This document shows, in pieces, positions 24,287 to 35,854 of a stretch of DNA of 64,000 bases. Where the stretch lies: positions 248,001 through 312,000 of the forward strand of contig JAKSZU010000211.1 in NCBI GenBank assembly GCA_026018925.1, in the 5' to 3' direction. Source of the stretch: Tupaia tana (Eukaryota > Chordata > Mammalia > Scandentia > Tupaiidae). Under the pieces are notes generated by a model. That model saw nothing but the letters and a program-made list of their open reading frames with translations. It was not told the DNA's origin and did no database searches. The position numbers and the translations under genes were made by a program. The first letter of the stretch is position 1; each line of letters opens with the position of its first letter.

Positions 24287-24494
24287 CTCCCTACCACACT
24301 AGCTTTGCTTGCTGGAGGCTGAATTATGAGTAGAAAATCTTCATTTCTCCTGAGCCCTGAAATATCTAGTTCCCAGTATCCATGTGGAATCTTCTCAGAG
24401 AATGGCTCAACTCTCCTGCCTGGGAGAAAGGAGCAGAAGGGCTTATTAACAAAACAAAAGATGGACCTGAGAGCCAGAGAGAAATTCTACCTTT

Positions 24495-24531
24495 AAAAAA
24501 ATCATAAAAAGGAAAAATTACCAAAAAAAAA
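24495..24531 (+). other. Phased A-tract cluster of the monomer (example copy)
   Basis: Four A-runs lie at consensus positions 277-283, 288-292, 295-299 and 305-313, with centres about 10, 7 and 12 bp apart. A-tracts spaced near the helical repeat are known to bend DNA. The single consensus CpG (ATCGTAA) sits between the first two runs; this copy has ATCATAA instead. The last run is the most length-variable site of the unit. Endings seen include AAAAAGAAAAATG, AAAAATTAAAATG, AAAAAAATATG, AAAAAAATAAATG, AAAAATACAGAGG and AAATAAAATTAGG, and they mark subfamilies. Confidence 0.8.
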
Positions 24532-25474
24532 TGAAGAGACAGGAGCAGAGAGTGACAGAGACCTCAGAGACACAGAGACAGAGATAGAAGGCCAGAGGGC
24601 CTCCCTACCACACTAGCTTTGCTTGCTGGAGGCTGAAATATGAGTAGAAAATCTTCATTTCTCCTGAGCCCTGAAATATCTAGTTCCCAGTATCCATGTG
24701 GAATCTTCTCAGAGAATGGCTCAACTCTCCTGCCTGGGAGAAAGGAGCAGAAGCCTTATTAACAAAACAAAAGATGGAGCTGAGAGCCAGAGAGAAATTC
24801 TACCTTTAAAAAAATCGTAGAAAGGAAAAATTACCAAGAAAATATGAGGAGACAGGAGCAGAGAGATACAGAGACCTCAGAGACACAGAGACAGAGACAG
24901 AAGGCCAGAGGGGCTCCCTACCACACTAGCTTTGCTTGCTGGAGGCTGAATTATGAGTAGAAAATCTTCATTTCTCCTGAGCCCTGAAATATCTAGTTCC
25001 CAGTATCCATGTGGAATCTTCTCAGAGAATGGCTCCACTCTCCTGCCTGGGAGAAAGGAGCAGAAGGGCTTATTAACAAAACAGAAGATGGAGCTGAGAG
25101 CCAGATAGAAATTCTACCTTTCAAAAAATCGTAAAATGAAAAAATTACCAAAAAAATATGAGGAGACAGGAGCAGAGAGAGACAGAGACCTCAGAGACAC
25201 AGAGACAGAGACAGAAGGCCAGAGGGGCTCCCTACCACACTAGCTTTGCTCCTGGAGGCTGAATTATGAGTAGAAAATCTTCATTTCTCGTGAGCCCTGA
25301 AATATCTAGTTCCCAGTATCCATGTGGAATCTTCTCAGAGAATGGCTCAACTCTCCTGCCTGGCAGAAAGGAGCAGAAGGGCTTATTAACAAAACAAAAG
25401 ATGGAGCTGAGAGCCAGAGAGAAATTCTACCTTTAAATAAATCGTAAAAAGGAACAATTACCAAAATTTAAAAT

Positions 25475-27670
25475 GTAGAGACAGGAGCAGAGAGAGACAG
25501 AGACCTCAGAGACACAGAGACAGAGATAGAAGGCCAGAGGGGCTCTCTATCACACTAGGTTTGCTTGCTGGAGGCTGAATTCTGAGTAGAAAATCTTCAT
25601 TTCTCCTGAGCCCTGAAATATCTAGTTCCCAGTATCCATGTGGAATCTTCTCAGAGAATGGCTCAACTCTCCTGCATGGGAGAAAGGAGCAGAAGGGCTT
25701 ATTAACAAAACAAAAGATGGACCTGAGAGCCAGAGAGAAATTGTACCTTTAAAAAATCGTAAAATTGAAAAATTACCAAAAAAAAATGAGGAGACAGGAG
25801 CAGAGCGAGACAGAGACCTCAGAGACAGAGAGACAGAGATAGAAGGCCAGAGGGGCTCCCTACCACACTAGCTTTGCTTGCTGGAGGCTGAATTATGAGT
25901 AGAAAGTCTTCCTTTCTCCTGAGCTCTAAAATATCTAGTTCCCAGTATCCATGTGGAATCTTCTCAGAGAATGGCTCAACTCTCCTGCCTGGGAGAAAGG
26001 AGCAGAAGGGCTTATTAACAAAACAAAAGATGGAGCTGAGAGCCAGAGAGAAATTATACCTTTAAAAAAATCGTATAAAGGAAAAATTACCAAAAAAAAT
26101 GAGGAGACAGGAGCACAGAGAGACAGAGACCTCAGGGACACAGGGACAGAGATAGAAGGCCAGAGGGGCTCCCTACCACACTAGCTTTGCTTGCTGGATG
26201 CTGAATTATGAGCAGAAAATCTTCATTTCTCCTGAGCCCTGAAATATCTAGTTCCCAGTATCCATGTGGAATCTTCTCAGAGAATGGCTCAACTCTCCTG
26301 CCTGGGAGAAAGGAGCAGAAGGGCTTATTAACAAAACAAAAGATGGAGCTGAGAGCCAGAGAGAAATTCTACCTTTAAAAAAATCGTAAAAGGGAAAAAT
26401 TGCAAAATAAAATGAGGAGACAGGAGCAGGGAGAGACAGAGACCTCAGAGACACAGAGACAGAGATAGAAGGCCACAGGGGCTCCCTACCACACTAGCTT
26501 TGCATGCTGGAAGCTGAATTATGAGTAGAAAATCTTCATTTCTCCTGAGCCCTGAAATATCTAGTTCCCAGTATCCATGTGGAATCTTCTCAGAGAATGG
26601 CTCAACTCTCCTGCCTGGCAGAAAGGAGCAGAAGGGCTTATTAACAAAACAAAAGATGGACCTGAGAGCCAGAGAGAAATTCTACATTTAAAAATTCATA
26701 AAAAGGAAAAATTACCAAAAAAAAAATGAGGAGACAGGAGCAGAGAGAGACAGAGACCTCAGAGACACAGAGACAGAGATAGAAGGCAAGAGGGGCTCCC
26801 TACCACACTAGCTTTGATTGCTGGCGGCTGAATTATGAGTAGAAAATCTTCATTTCTCCTGAGCCCTGAAATATCTAGTTCCCAGTATACATGTGGAATC
26901 TTCTCAGAGAATGGCTCAACTCTCTTGCCTGGGAGAAAGGAGCAAAAGGGCTTATTAACAAAACAAAAGATGAAGCTGAGAGCCAGAGAGAAATTCTACC
27001 TTTAAAAAAATCGTAAAAAGGAAAAATTACCAAAAAAAAATGAGGAGACAGGAGCAGAGAGATACAGAGACCTCAGGGAAACAGAGACAGAGATAGAAGG
27101 CCAGAGCGGCTCCCTACCACACTAGCTTTGCTTGCTGGAGGCTGAATTATGAGTAGAAAATCTTCATTTCTCCTGAGCCCTGAAATATCTAGTTCCCAGT
27201 ATCCATGTGGAATCTTCTCAGAGAATGGCTCAACTCTCCTGCCTGGGAGAAAGAGCAGAAGGGCTTATTAACAAAACAAAAGATGGAGCTGAGATCTAGA
27301 GAGAAATTCTACCTTTAAAAAAATCGTACAAAGGAAAAATTACCAAAAAAAAATGAGGAGACAGGAGCAGAGTGAGACAGAGACTTCAGAGACACAGAGA
27401 CAGAGATAGAAGGCCAGAGGGGCTCCCTACCACTCTAGCTTTGCTTGCTGGAGGCTGAATTATGAGTAGAAAATCTTCATTTCTCCTGAGCCCTGAAATA
27501 TCTAGTTCCCAGTATCCATGTGGAATCTTTTCGGAGAATGGCTCAACTCTCCTGCCTGGCAGAAAGGAGCAGAAGCGCTTATTAACAAAACAAAAGATGG
27601 AGCTGAGAGCCAGAGAGAAATTCTACCTTTAAATAAATCGTAAAAAGGGACAATTACCAAAAATTAAAAC
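25475..27670 (+). repeat. Block D2: 7-monomer interval (2,196 bp)
   Basis: Starts are 25475, 25788, 26101, 26414, 26728, 27042 and 27355. The first two units match D1. Units 5-7 instead resemble B-type units: AAATTCATAAAAAGG, CCCAGTATACATG and GAGATACAG with CAGGGA, then the AGATCTAGA tail at 27,292. The interior was therefore replaced by sequence of block B or C descent. Confidence 0.8.
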
Positions 27671-28925
27671 GAGGAGACAGGAGCAGAGAGAGACAGAGAC
27701 CTCAGAGACACAGAGACAGAGATAGAAGGCCAGAGGGGCTCTCTATCACACTAGGTTTGCTTGCTGGAGGCTGAATTCTGAGTAGAAAATCTTCATTTCT
27801 CTTGAGCCCTGAAATATCTAGTTCCCAGTATCCATGTGGAATCTTCTCAGAGAATGGCTCAACTCTCCTGCATGGGAGAAAGGAGCAGAAGGGCTTATTA
27901 ACAAAACAAAAGATGGAGCTGAGAGCCAGAGAGAAATTCTACCTTTAAAAAATCGTAAAATTGAAAAATTACCAAAAAAAAATGAGGAGACAGGAGCAGA
28001 GAGAGACAGAGACCTCAGAGACAGAGAGACAGAGATAGAAGGCCAGAGGGGCTCCCTACCACACTAGCTTTGCTTGCTGGAGGCTGAATTATCAGTAGAA
28101 AGTCTTCCTTTCTCCTGAGCCCTGAAATATCTAGTTCCCAGTATCCATGTGGAATCTTCTCAGAGAATGGCTCAACTCTCCTGCCTGGCAGAAAGGAGCA
28201 GAAGGGCTTATTAACAAAACAAAAGATGGACCTGAGAGCCAGAGAGAAATTCTACCTTTAAAAATTCATAAAAAGGAAAAATTACCAAAAAAAAATGAGG
28301 AGACAGGAGCAGAGAGAGACAGAGACCTCAGAGACACCGAGACAGAGATAGAAGGCCAGAGGGGCTCCCTACCACACTAGCTTTGCTTGCTGGAGGCTGA
28401 ATTATGAGTAGAAAATCTTCATTTCTCCTGAGCCCTGAAATATCTAGTTCCCAGTATCCATGTGGAATCTTCTCAGAGAATGGCTCAACTCTCCTGCCTG
28501 AGAGAAAGAGCAGAAGGGCTTATTAACAAAACAAAAGATGGAGCTGAGGTCTAGAGAGAAATTCTACCTTTAAAAAAATCGTAAAAAGAAAAAATTATCA
28601 AAAAAAATGAGGAGACAGGAGCAGAGTGAGACAGAGACTTCAGAGACACAGAGACAGAGATAGAAGGCCAGAGGGCCTCCCGACCACTCTAGCTTTGCTT
28701 GCTGGAGGCTGAATTATGAGTAGAAAATCTTCATTTCTCCTGAGCCCTGAAATATCTAGTTCCCAGTATCCATGTGTAATCTTCTCAGAGAATGGCTCAA
28801 CTCTCCTGCCTGGGAGAATGGATCAGAAGGGCTTATTAACAAAACAAAAGATGGAGCTGAGAGCCAGAGAGAAATTCTACCTTTAAAAAAATCGTAAAGA
28901 GGAAAAATTACCAAAAAAATAAAAT
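27671..28925 (+). repeat. Block D3: partial third interval (4 monomers)
   Basis: Starts are 27671, 27984, 28297 and 28609. The first two repeat the marker trio, with GGACAATTACC and TTAAAACGAGGAG at the opening. The third has AAATTCATAAAAAGG and ends with GGTCTAGAG at 28,549, a one-base variant of the AGATCTAGA mark. The fourth opens with CAGAGTGAGACAG and ends with GAATGGATCAG. Confidence 0.8.
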
Positions 28926-31447
28926 AAGGAGACAGGAGCAGAGAGAGACAGAGACCTCAGAGACACAGAGACAGAGATAGAAGGTCAGAGGGGCTCCCTA
29001 CCACACTAGCTTTGCTTGCTGGAGACTGAATTATGAGCAGAAAATCTTCATTTCTCCTGAGCCCTGAAATATCTAGTTCCCAGTATCCATGTGGAATCTT
29101 CTCAGAGAATGGCTCATCTCTCTTGCCTGGGAGAAAGGAGCAGAAGGGCTTATTAACAAAACAAAAGATGGAGCTGAGAGCCAGAGAGAAATTCTACCTT
29201 TAAAAACATCGTAACAAGGAAAAATTACCAAAAAGAAAAATGAGGAGACAGGAGCAGAGAGAGACAGAGACCTCAGAGACACAGAGACAGAGATAGAAGG
29301 CCAGAGGGGCTCCCTACCACACTAGCTTTGCTTGCTGGAGGCTGAATTATGAGTAGAAAATCTTCATTTCTCCTGAGCCCTGAAATATCTAGTTCCCAGT
29401 ATCCATGTGGAATCTTCTCAGAGAATGGCTCAACTCTCCTGCCTGGGAGAAAGGAGCAGAAGGGCTAATTAACAAAACAAAAGATGGACCTGAGAGCCAG
29501 AGAGAAATTCTACCTTTAAAAAAATCGTAGAAAGGAAAAATTATCAAAAAAAAAAATGAGGAGACAGGAGCAGAGAGATAAAGAGACCTCAGAGACACAG
29601 AGACAGAGACAGAAGGCCAGAGGGGCTCCCTACCACACTAGCTTTGCTGGCTGGAGGCTGAATTATGAGTAGAAAATCTTCATTTCTCCTGAGCCCTGAA
29701 ATATCTAGTTCCCAGTATCCATGTGGAATCTTCTCAGAAAATGGCTCAACTCACCTGCCTGGGAGAAAGGAGCAGAAGGGCGTATTAACAAAACAGAAGA
29801 TGGAGCTGAGAGCCAGATAGAAATTCTACCTTTCAGAAAATCGTAAAATGGAAAAATTACCAAAAAAAAAAATGAGGAGAAAGGAGCAGAGAGAGACAGA
29901 GACCTCAGAGACACAGAGACAGAGATAGAAGGCCACAGGGGCTCCCTACGACACTACCTTTGCTTGCTGGGGGCTGAATTATGAGTAGAAAATCTTCATT
30001 TCTCCTGAGCCCTGAAATATCTAGTTCCCAGTATCCATGTGGAATCTTCTCAGAGAATGGCTCAACTCTCCTGCCTGGCAGAAAGGAGCAGAAAGGATTA
30101 TTAACAAAACAAAAGATGGACCTGAGAGCCAGAGAGAAATTCTACCTTTAAAAATTCATAAAAAGGAAAAATTACCAAAAAAAAATGAGGAGACAGGAGC
30201 AGAGAGAGACAGAGACCTCAGAGACACAGAGACAGAGATAGAAGGCAAGAGGGGCTCCCTACCACACTAGCTTTGCTTGCTGGAGGCTGAATTATGAGTA
30301 GAAAATCTTCATTTCTCCTGAGCCCTGAAATATCTAGTTCCCAGTATACATGTGGAATCTTCTCAGAGAATGGCTCAACTCTCTTGCCTGGGAGAAAGGA
30401 GCAAAAGGGCTTATTAACAAAACAAAAGATGAAGCTGAGAGCCAGAGAGAAATTCTACCTTTAAAAAAATCGTAAAATGGAAAAATTACCAAAAAAATAT
30501 GAGGAGAAAGGAGCAGAGAGTGACAGAGACCTCAGGGACACAGAGACAGAGATAGAAGGCCAGAGGGGCTCCCTACCACACTAGCTTTGCTTGCTGGAGG
30601 CTGAATTATGAGTAGAAAATCTTCATTTCTCCTGAGCCCTGAAATATCTAGTTCCCAGTATCCATGTGGAATCTTCTCAGAGAATGGCTCAACTCTCCTG
30701 CCTGGGAGAAAGAGCAGAAGGGCTTATTAACAAAACAAAAGATGGAGCTGAGATCTAGAGAGAAATTCTACCTTTAAAAAAATCGTACAAAGGAAAAATT
30801 TCCAAAAAAAAATGAGGAGACAGGAGCAGAGTGAGACAGAGACTTCAGAGACACAGAGACAGAGATAGAAGGCCAGAGGGGCTCCCTACCACTCTAGCTT
30901 TGCTTGCTGGAGGCTGAATTATGAGTAGAAAATCTTCATTTCTCCTGAGCCCTGAAATATCTAGTTCCCAGTATACATGTGTAATCTTCTCAGAGAATGG
31001 CTCAACTCTCCTGCCTGGGAGAATGGATCAGAAGGGCTTATTAACAAAACAAAAGATGGAGCTGAGTGCCAGAGAGAAATTCTACCTTTAAAAAAATCGT
31101 AAAAAGGAAAAATTACCAAAAAAATAAAATGAGGAGACAGGAGCTGAGAGAAACAGAGACCTCAGAGACAGAGAGACAGAGATAGAAGGCCAGAGGGGCT
31201 CCCTACCACACTAGCTTTGCTTGCTGGAGGCTGAATTATCAGTAGAAAGTCTTCCTTTCTCCTGAGCCCTGAAATATCTAGTTCCCAGTATCCATGTGGA
31301 ATCTTCTCAGAGAATGGCTCAACTCTCCTGCCTGGGAGAATGGATCAGAAGGGCTTATTAACAAAACAAAAGATGGAGCTGAGAGCCAGAGAGAAATTCT
31401 ACCTTTAAAAAAATCGTAAAGAGGAAAAATTACCAAAAAAATAAAAT
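28926..31447 (+). repeat. Block E1: 8-monomer higher-order unit (2,522 bp)
   Basis: Starts are 28926, 29242, 29558, 29874, 30187, 30501, 30814 and 31131. Units 1-4 recur at +2,522 bp. Marks include the AAAATAAGGAG head, CGTAACAAGG, CGTAGAAAGG, CTTTGCTGGCTGGAGG and GGGCGTATTAAC. The first two units are also related to 23903 and 24219 of block D. The seventh carries the CAGAGTGAGACAG head. Confidence 0.86.
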
Positions 31448-32709
31448 AAGGAGACAGGAGCAGAGAGAGACAGAGACCTCAGAGACACAGAGACAGAGAT
31501 AGAAGGCCAGAGGGGCTCCCTACCACACTAGCTTTGCTTGCTGGAGACTGAATTATGAGCAGAAAATCTTCATTTCTCCTGAGCCCTGAAATATCTAGTT
31601 CCCAGTATCCATGTGGAATCTTCTCAGAGAATGGCTCAACTCTCTTGCCTGGGAGAAAGGAGCAGAAGGGCTTATTAACAAAACAAAAGATGGAGCTGAG
31701 AGCCAGAGAGAAATTCTACCTTTAAAAAAATCGTAACAAGGAAAAATTACCAAAAAGAAAAATGAGGGGACAGGAGCAGAGAGAGACAGAGACCTCAGAG
31801 ACACAGAGACAGAGATAGAAGGCCAGAGGGGCTCCCTACCACACTAGCTTTGCTTGCTGGAGGCTGAATTATGAGTAGAAAATCTTCATTTCTCCTGAGC
31901 CCTGAAATATCTAGTTCCCAGTATCCATGTGGAATCTTCTCAGAGAATGGCTCAACTCTCCTGCCTGGGAGAAAGGAGCAGAAGGGCTTATTAACAAAAC
32001 AAAAGATGGACCTGAGAGCCAGAGAGAAATTCTACCTTTAAAAAAATCGTAGAAAGGAAAAATTACCAAAAAAAAAAATGAGGAGACAGGAGCAGAGAGA
32101 TACAGAGACCTCAGAGACACAGAGACAGAGACAGAAGGCCAGAGGGGCTCCCTACCACACTAGCTTTGCTGGCTGGAGGCTGAATTATGAGTAGAAAATC
32201 TTCATTTCTCCTGAGCCCTGAAATATCTAGTTCCCAGTATCCATGTGGAATCTTCTCAGAAAATGGCTCAACTCACCTGCCTGGGAGAAAGGAGCAGAAG
32301 GGCGTATTAACAAAACAGAAGATGGAGCTGAGAGCCAGATAGAAATTCTACCTTTCAGAAAATCGTAAAATGGAAAAATTACCAAAAAAAATGAGGAGAA
32401 AGGAGCAGAGAGAGACAGAGACCTCAGAGACACAGAGACAGAGATAGAAGGCCACAGGGGCTCCCTACCACACTAGCTTTGCTTGCTGGAGGCTGAATTA
32501 TGTGTAGAAAATCTTCATATCGCCTGAGCCCTGAAATATCTAGTTCCCAGTATCCATGTGGAATCTTCTCAGAGAATGGCTCAACTCTCCTGCCTGGGAG
32601 AAAGGAGCAGAAGGGCTTATTAACAATACAAAAGATGGAGCTGAGAGCCAGAGAGAAATTCTACCTTTAAAAAAACTCGTACAAAGGAAAAATTACCAAA
32701 AAGAAAAAT
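31448..32709 (+). repeat. Block E2: four-monomer second copy of block E
   Basis: Starts are 31448, 31764, 32080 and 32393. Offsets to E1 are 2,522, 2,522, 2,522 and 2,519 bp. After the fourth unit the text changes to GAATTATGTGTAG and TTCATATCGCC (near 32,497-32,520), which I do not see elsewhere. That point is the edge between block E and block F. Confidence 0.85.
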
Positions 32710-34282
32710 GAGGAGACAGTAGCAGAGAGAGACAGAGCCCTCAGAGACACAGAGACAGAGATAGAATGCCAGAGTGGCTCCCTACCACACTAGCTTTGCT
32801 TGCTGGAGGCTGAATTATGAGTAGAAAATCTTCATTTCTCCTGGGCCCTGAAATATCTAGTTCCAAGTATCCATGTGGAATCTTCTCAGAGAATGGCTCA
32901 ACTCTCCTGCCTGGGAGAAAGGAGCAGAAAGGCTTATTAACAAAACAATGGATGGAGCTGAGAGCCAGAGAGAAATTCTACCTTTAAAAAAATCGTGAAA
33001 AGGAAAAATTACCAAAAAAAAATGAGGAGACAGGAGCAGAGAGATACAGAGACCTCAGAGACACAGAGACAGAGATAGAAGGCCAGAGGTGCTCCCTGCC
33101 ACACTAGCTTTGCTTGCTGGAGGCTGAATTATGAGTAGAAAATCTTCATTTCTCCTGAGCCCTGAAATATCTAGTTCCCAGTATGCATGTGGAGTCTTAG
33201 AGAATGGCTCAACTCTCCTGCCTGGGAGAAAGAAGCAGAAGGGCTTATTAACAAAACAGAAGATGGAGCTGAGAGCCAGATAGAAATTCTACCTTTCAAA
33301 AAATCGTAAAATGGAAAAATTACCAAAAAAAAAAATGAGGAGACAGGAGCAGAAAGAGACAGAGACCTCAGAGACACAGAGACAGAGATAGAAGGCAAGG
33401 GTGGCTCCCTCCCACACTAGCTTTGCTTGCTGGAGGCTGAATTATGAGTAGAAAATCTTCATTTCTCCTGACCCCTGAAATATCTAGTTCCCAGTATCCA
33501 TGTGGAATCTTCTCAGAGAATGGCTCAACTCTCTTGCCTTGGATAAAGGAGCAAAAGGGCTTATTAACAAAACAAAAGATGAAGCTGAGAGCCAGAGAGA
33601 AATTCTACCTTTAAAAAAATCGTAAAAAGGAATAATTACCAAAAAAAAAAAAATGAGGAGACAGGAGCAGAGAGAGACAGAGACCTCAGGGACACAGAGA
33701 CAGAGATAGAAGGCCAGAGGGGCTCCCTACCACACTAGCTTTGCTTGCTGGAGACTGAATTATGAGCAGAAAATCATTTTTCCTGAGCCCTGAAATATCT
33801 AGTTCCCAGTATCCATGTGGAATCTTCTCAGAGAATGGCTCAACTCTCCTGCCTGGGAGAAAGGAGCAGAAGGGCTTATTAACAAAACAAAAGATGGAGC
33901 TGAGAGCCAGAGATAAATTCTACCTTTAAAAATATCGTAAAAAGGAAAAATTACCAAAAAAAAATGAGGAGACAGGAGCAGAGAGAGACAGATACCTCAG
34001 AGACACAGAGACAGAGATAGAAGGCCAGAGGGGCTCCCTACCACACTAGTTTTGCTTGGTGGAGGCTGAATTATGAGTAGAAAATCTTCATTTCTCCTGA
34101 GCCCTGAAATATCTAGTTCCCACTATCCATGTGGAACTTTCTCAGAGAATGGCTCAACTCTCCTGCCTGGGAGAAAGGAGCAGAAGGGCTTATTAACAAT
34201 ACAAAAGATGGAGCTGAGAGCCAGAGAGAAATTCTACCTTTAAAAAAACTCGTACAAAGGAAAAATTACCAAAAAGAAAAAT
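32710..34282 (+). repeat. Block F1: 5-monomer unit (1,573 bp)
   Basis: Starts are 32710, 33024, 33337, 33655 and 33966. Marks are ACAGTAGCAG with GAGCCCTCAG, AGTTCCAAGTATCC with ACAATGGATGG, ATGCATGTGGAGTCTTAGAG (a 3 bp loss), TTGCCTTGGATAAAGG, ATCATTTTTCCTG, and TAGTTTTGCTTGGTGG with CCCACTATCC. The block recurs at once at +1,573 bp. Confidence 0.9.
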
Positions 34283-35854
34283 GAGGAGACAGTAGCAGAG
34301 AGAGACAGAGCCCTCAGAGACACAGAGACAGAGATAGAATGCCAGAGAGGCTCCCTACCACACTAGCTTTGCTTGCTGGAGGCTGAATTATGAGTAGAAA
34401 ATCTTCATTTCTCCTGGGCCCTGAAATATCTAGTTCCAAGTATCCATGTGGAATCTTCTCAGAGAATGGCTCAACTCTCCTGCCTGGGAGAAAGGAGCAG
34501 AAAGGCTTATTAACAAAACAATGGATGGAGCTGAGAGCCAGAGAGAAATTCTACCTTTAAAAAAATCGTGAAAAGGAAAAATTACCAAAAAAATATGAGG
34601 AGACAGGAGCAGAGAGATACAGAGACCTCAGAGACACAGAGACAGAGATAGAAGGCCAGAGGTGCTCCCTGCCACACTAGCTTTGCTTGCTGGAGGCTGA
34701 ATTATGAGTAGAAAATCTTCAGTTCTCCTGAGCCCTGAAATATCTAGTTCCCAGTATGCATGTGGAGTCTTAGAGAATGGCTCAACTCTCCTGCCTGGGA
34801 GAAAGGAGCAGAAGGGCTTATTAACAAAACAGAAGATGGAGCTGAGAGCCAGATAGAAATTCTACCTTTCAAAAAATCGTAAAATGGAAAAATTACCAAA
34901 AAAAAAAATGAGGAGACAGGAGCAGAGAGAGACAGAGACCTCAGAGACACAGAGACAGAGATAGAAGGCAAGGGTGGCTCCCTCCCACACTAGCTTTGCT
35001 TGCTGGAGGCTGAATTATGAGTAGAAAATCTTCATTTCTCCTGACCCCTGAAATATCTAGTTCCCAGTATCCATGTGGAATCTTCTCAGAGAATGGCTCA
35101 ACTCTCTTGCCTTGGATAAAGGAGCAAAAGGGCTTATTAACAAAACAAAAGATGAAGCTGAGAGCCAGAGAGAAATTCTACCTTTAAAAAAATCGTAAAA
35201 AGGAATAATTACCAAAAAAAAAAAATGAGGAGACAGGAGCAGAGAGAGACAGAGACCTCAGGGACACAGAGACAGAGATAGAAGGCCAGAGGGGCTCCCT
35301 ACCACACTAGCTTTGCTTGCTGGAGACTGAATTATGAGCAGAAAATCATTTTTCCTGAGCCCTGAAATATCTAGTTCCCAGTATCCATGTGGAATCTTCT
35401 CAGAGAATGGCTCAACTCTCCTGCCTGGGAGAAAGGAGCAGAAGGGCTTATTAACAAAACAAAAGATGGAGCTGAGAGCCAGAGAGAAATTCTACCTTTA
35501 AAAATATCGTAAAAAGGAAAAATTACCAAAAAAAAATGATGAGACAGGAGCAGAGAGAGACAGAGACCTCAGAGACACAGAGACAGAGATAGAAGGCCAG
35601 AGGGGCTCCCTACCACACTAGTTTTGCTTGGTGGAGGCTGAATTATGAGTAGAAAATCTTCATTTCTCCTGAGCCCTGAAATATCTAGTTCCCACTATCC
35701 ATGTGGAACTTTCTCAGAGAATGGCTCAACTCTCCTGCCTGGGAGAAAGGAGCAGAAGGGCTTATTAACAAAACAAAAGATGGAGCTGAGAGCCAGAGAG
35801 AAATTCTACCTTTAAAAAAATCGTAAAAAGGAAAAATTACCAAAAAGAAAACAT
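34283..35854 (+). repeat. Block F2: second copy of the 5-monomer unit (1,572 bp)
   Basis: Starts are 34283, 34597, 34910, 35227 and 35538. All F1 marks are present, with few differences, for example CTTCAGTTCTCC near 34,718 against CTTCATTTCTCC near 33,145. This copy is also the counterpart of 49056-50624 at about +14,771 bp. Confidence 0.9.

Larger units (their letters stand above)
24219..24532 (+). repeat. Representative near-consensus monomer
   Basis: This 314 bp unit is among the closest to my hand-made consensus; I noticed only two departures (GATGGACCTG for GATGGAGCTG, and ATCATAA for ATCGTAA). Landmarks by consensus position are: 1-11 GAGGAGACAGG; 71-85 CCCTACCACACTAGC; 148-164 CTAGTTCCCAGTATCCA; 163-171 CATGTGGAA; 205-219 GGAGAAAGGAGCAGA; 225-236 TTATTAACAAAA; 277-313 the A-tract cluster. 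Phase is arbitrary because the array has no natural start in the window. Confidence 0.93.
23273..25474 (+). repeat. Block D1: 7-monomer interval (2,202 bp)
   Basis: Starts are 23273, 23586, 23903, 24219, 24533, 24846 and 25160. The opening marks are AACAATTACC, GGGGCTCTCTATCACAC, CTGAATTCTGAG, CTGCATGGGAG, then AAAGTCTTCCTTTCTCC. These recur at 25475 and 27671, so marker spacing is 7 units. Interior monomers differ between intervals (23903 has the AAAATAAGG head, 26101 does not), so this is a recurring marker trio with mixed interiors, not a clean 7-mer. Confidence 0.82.
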
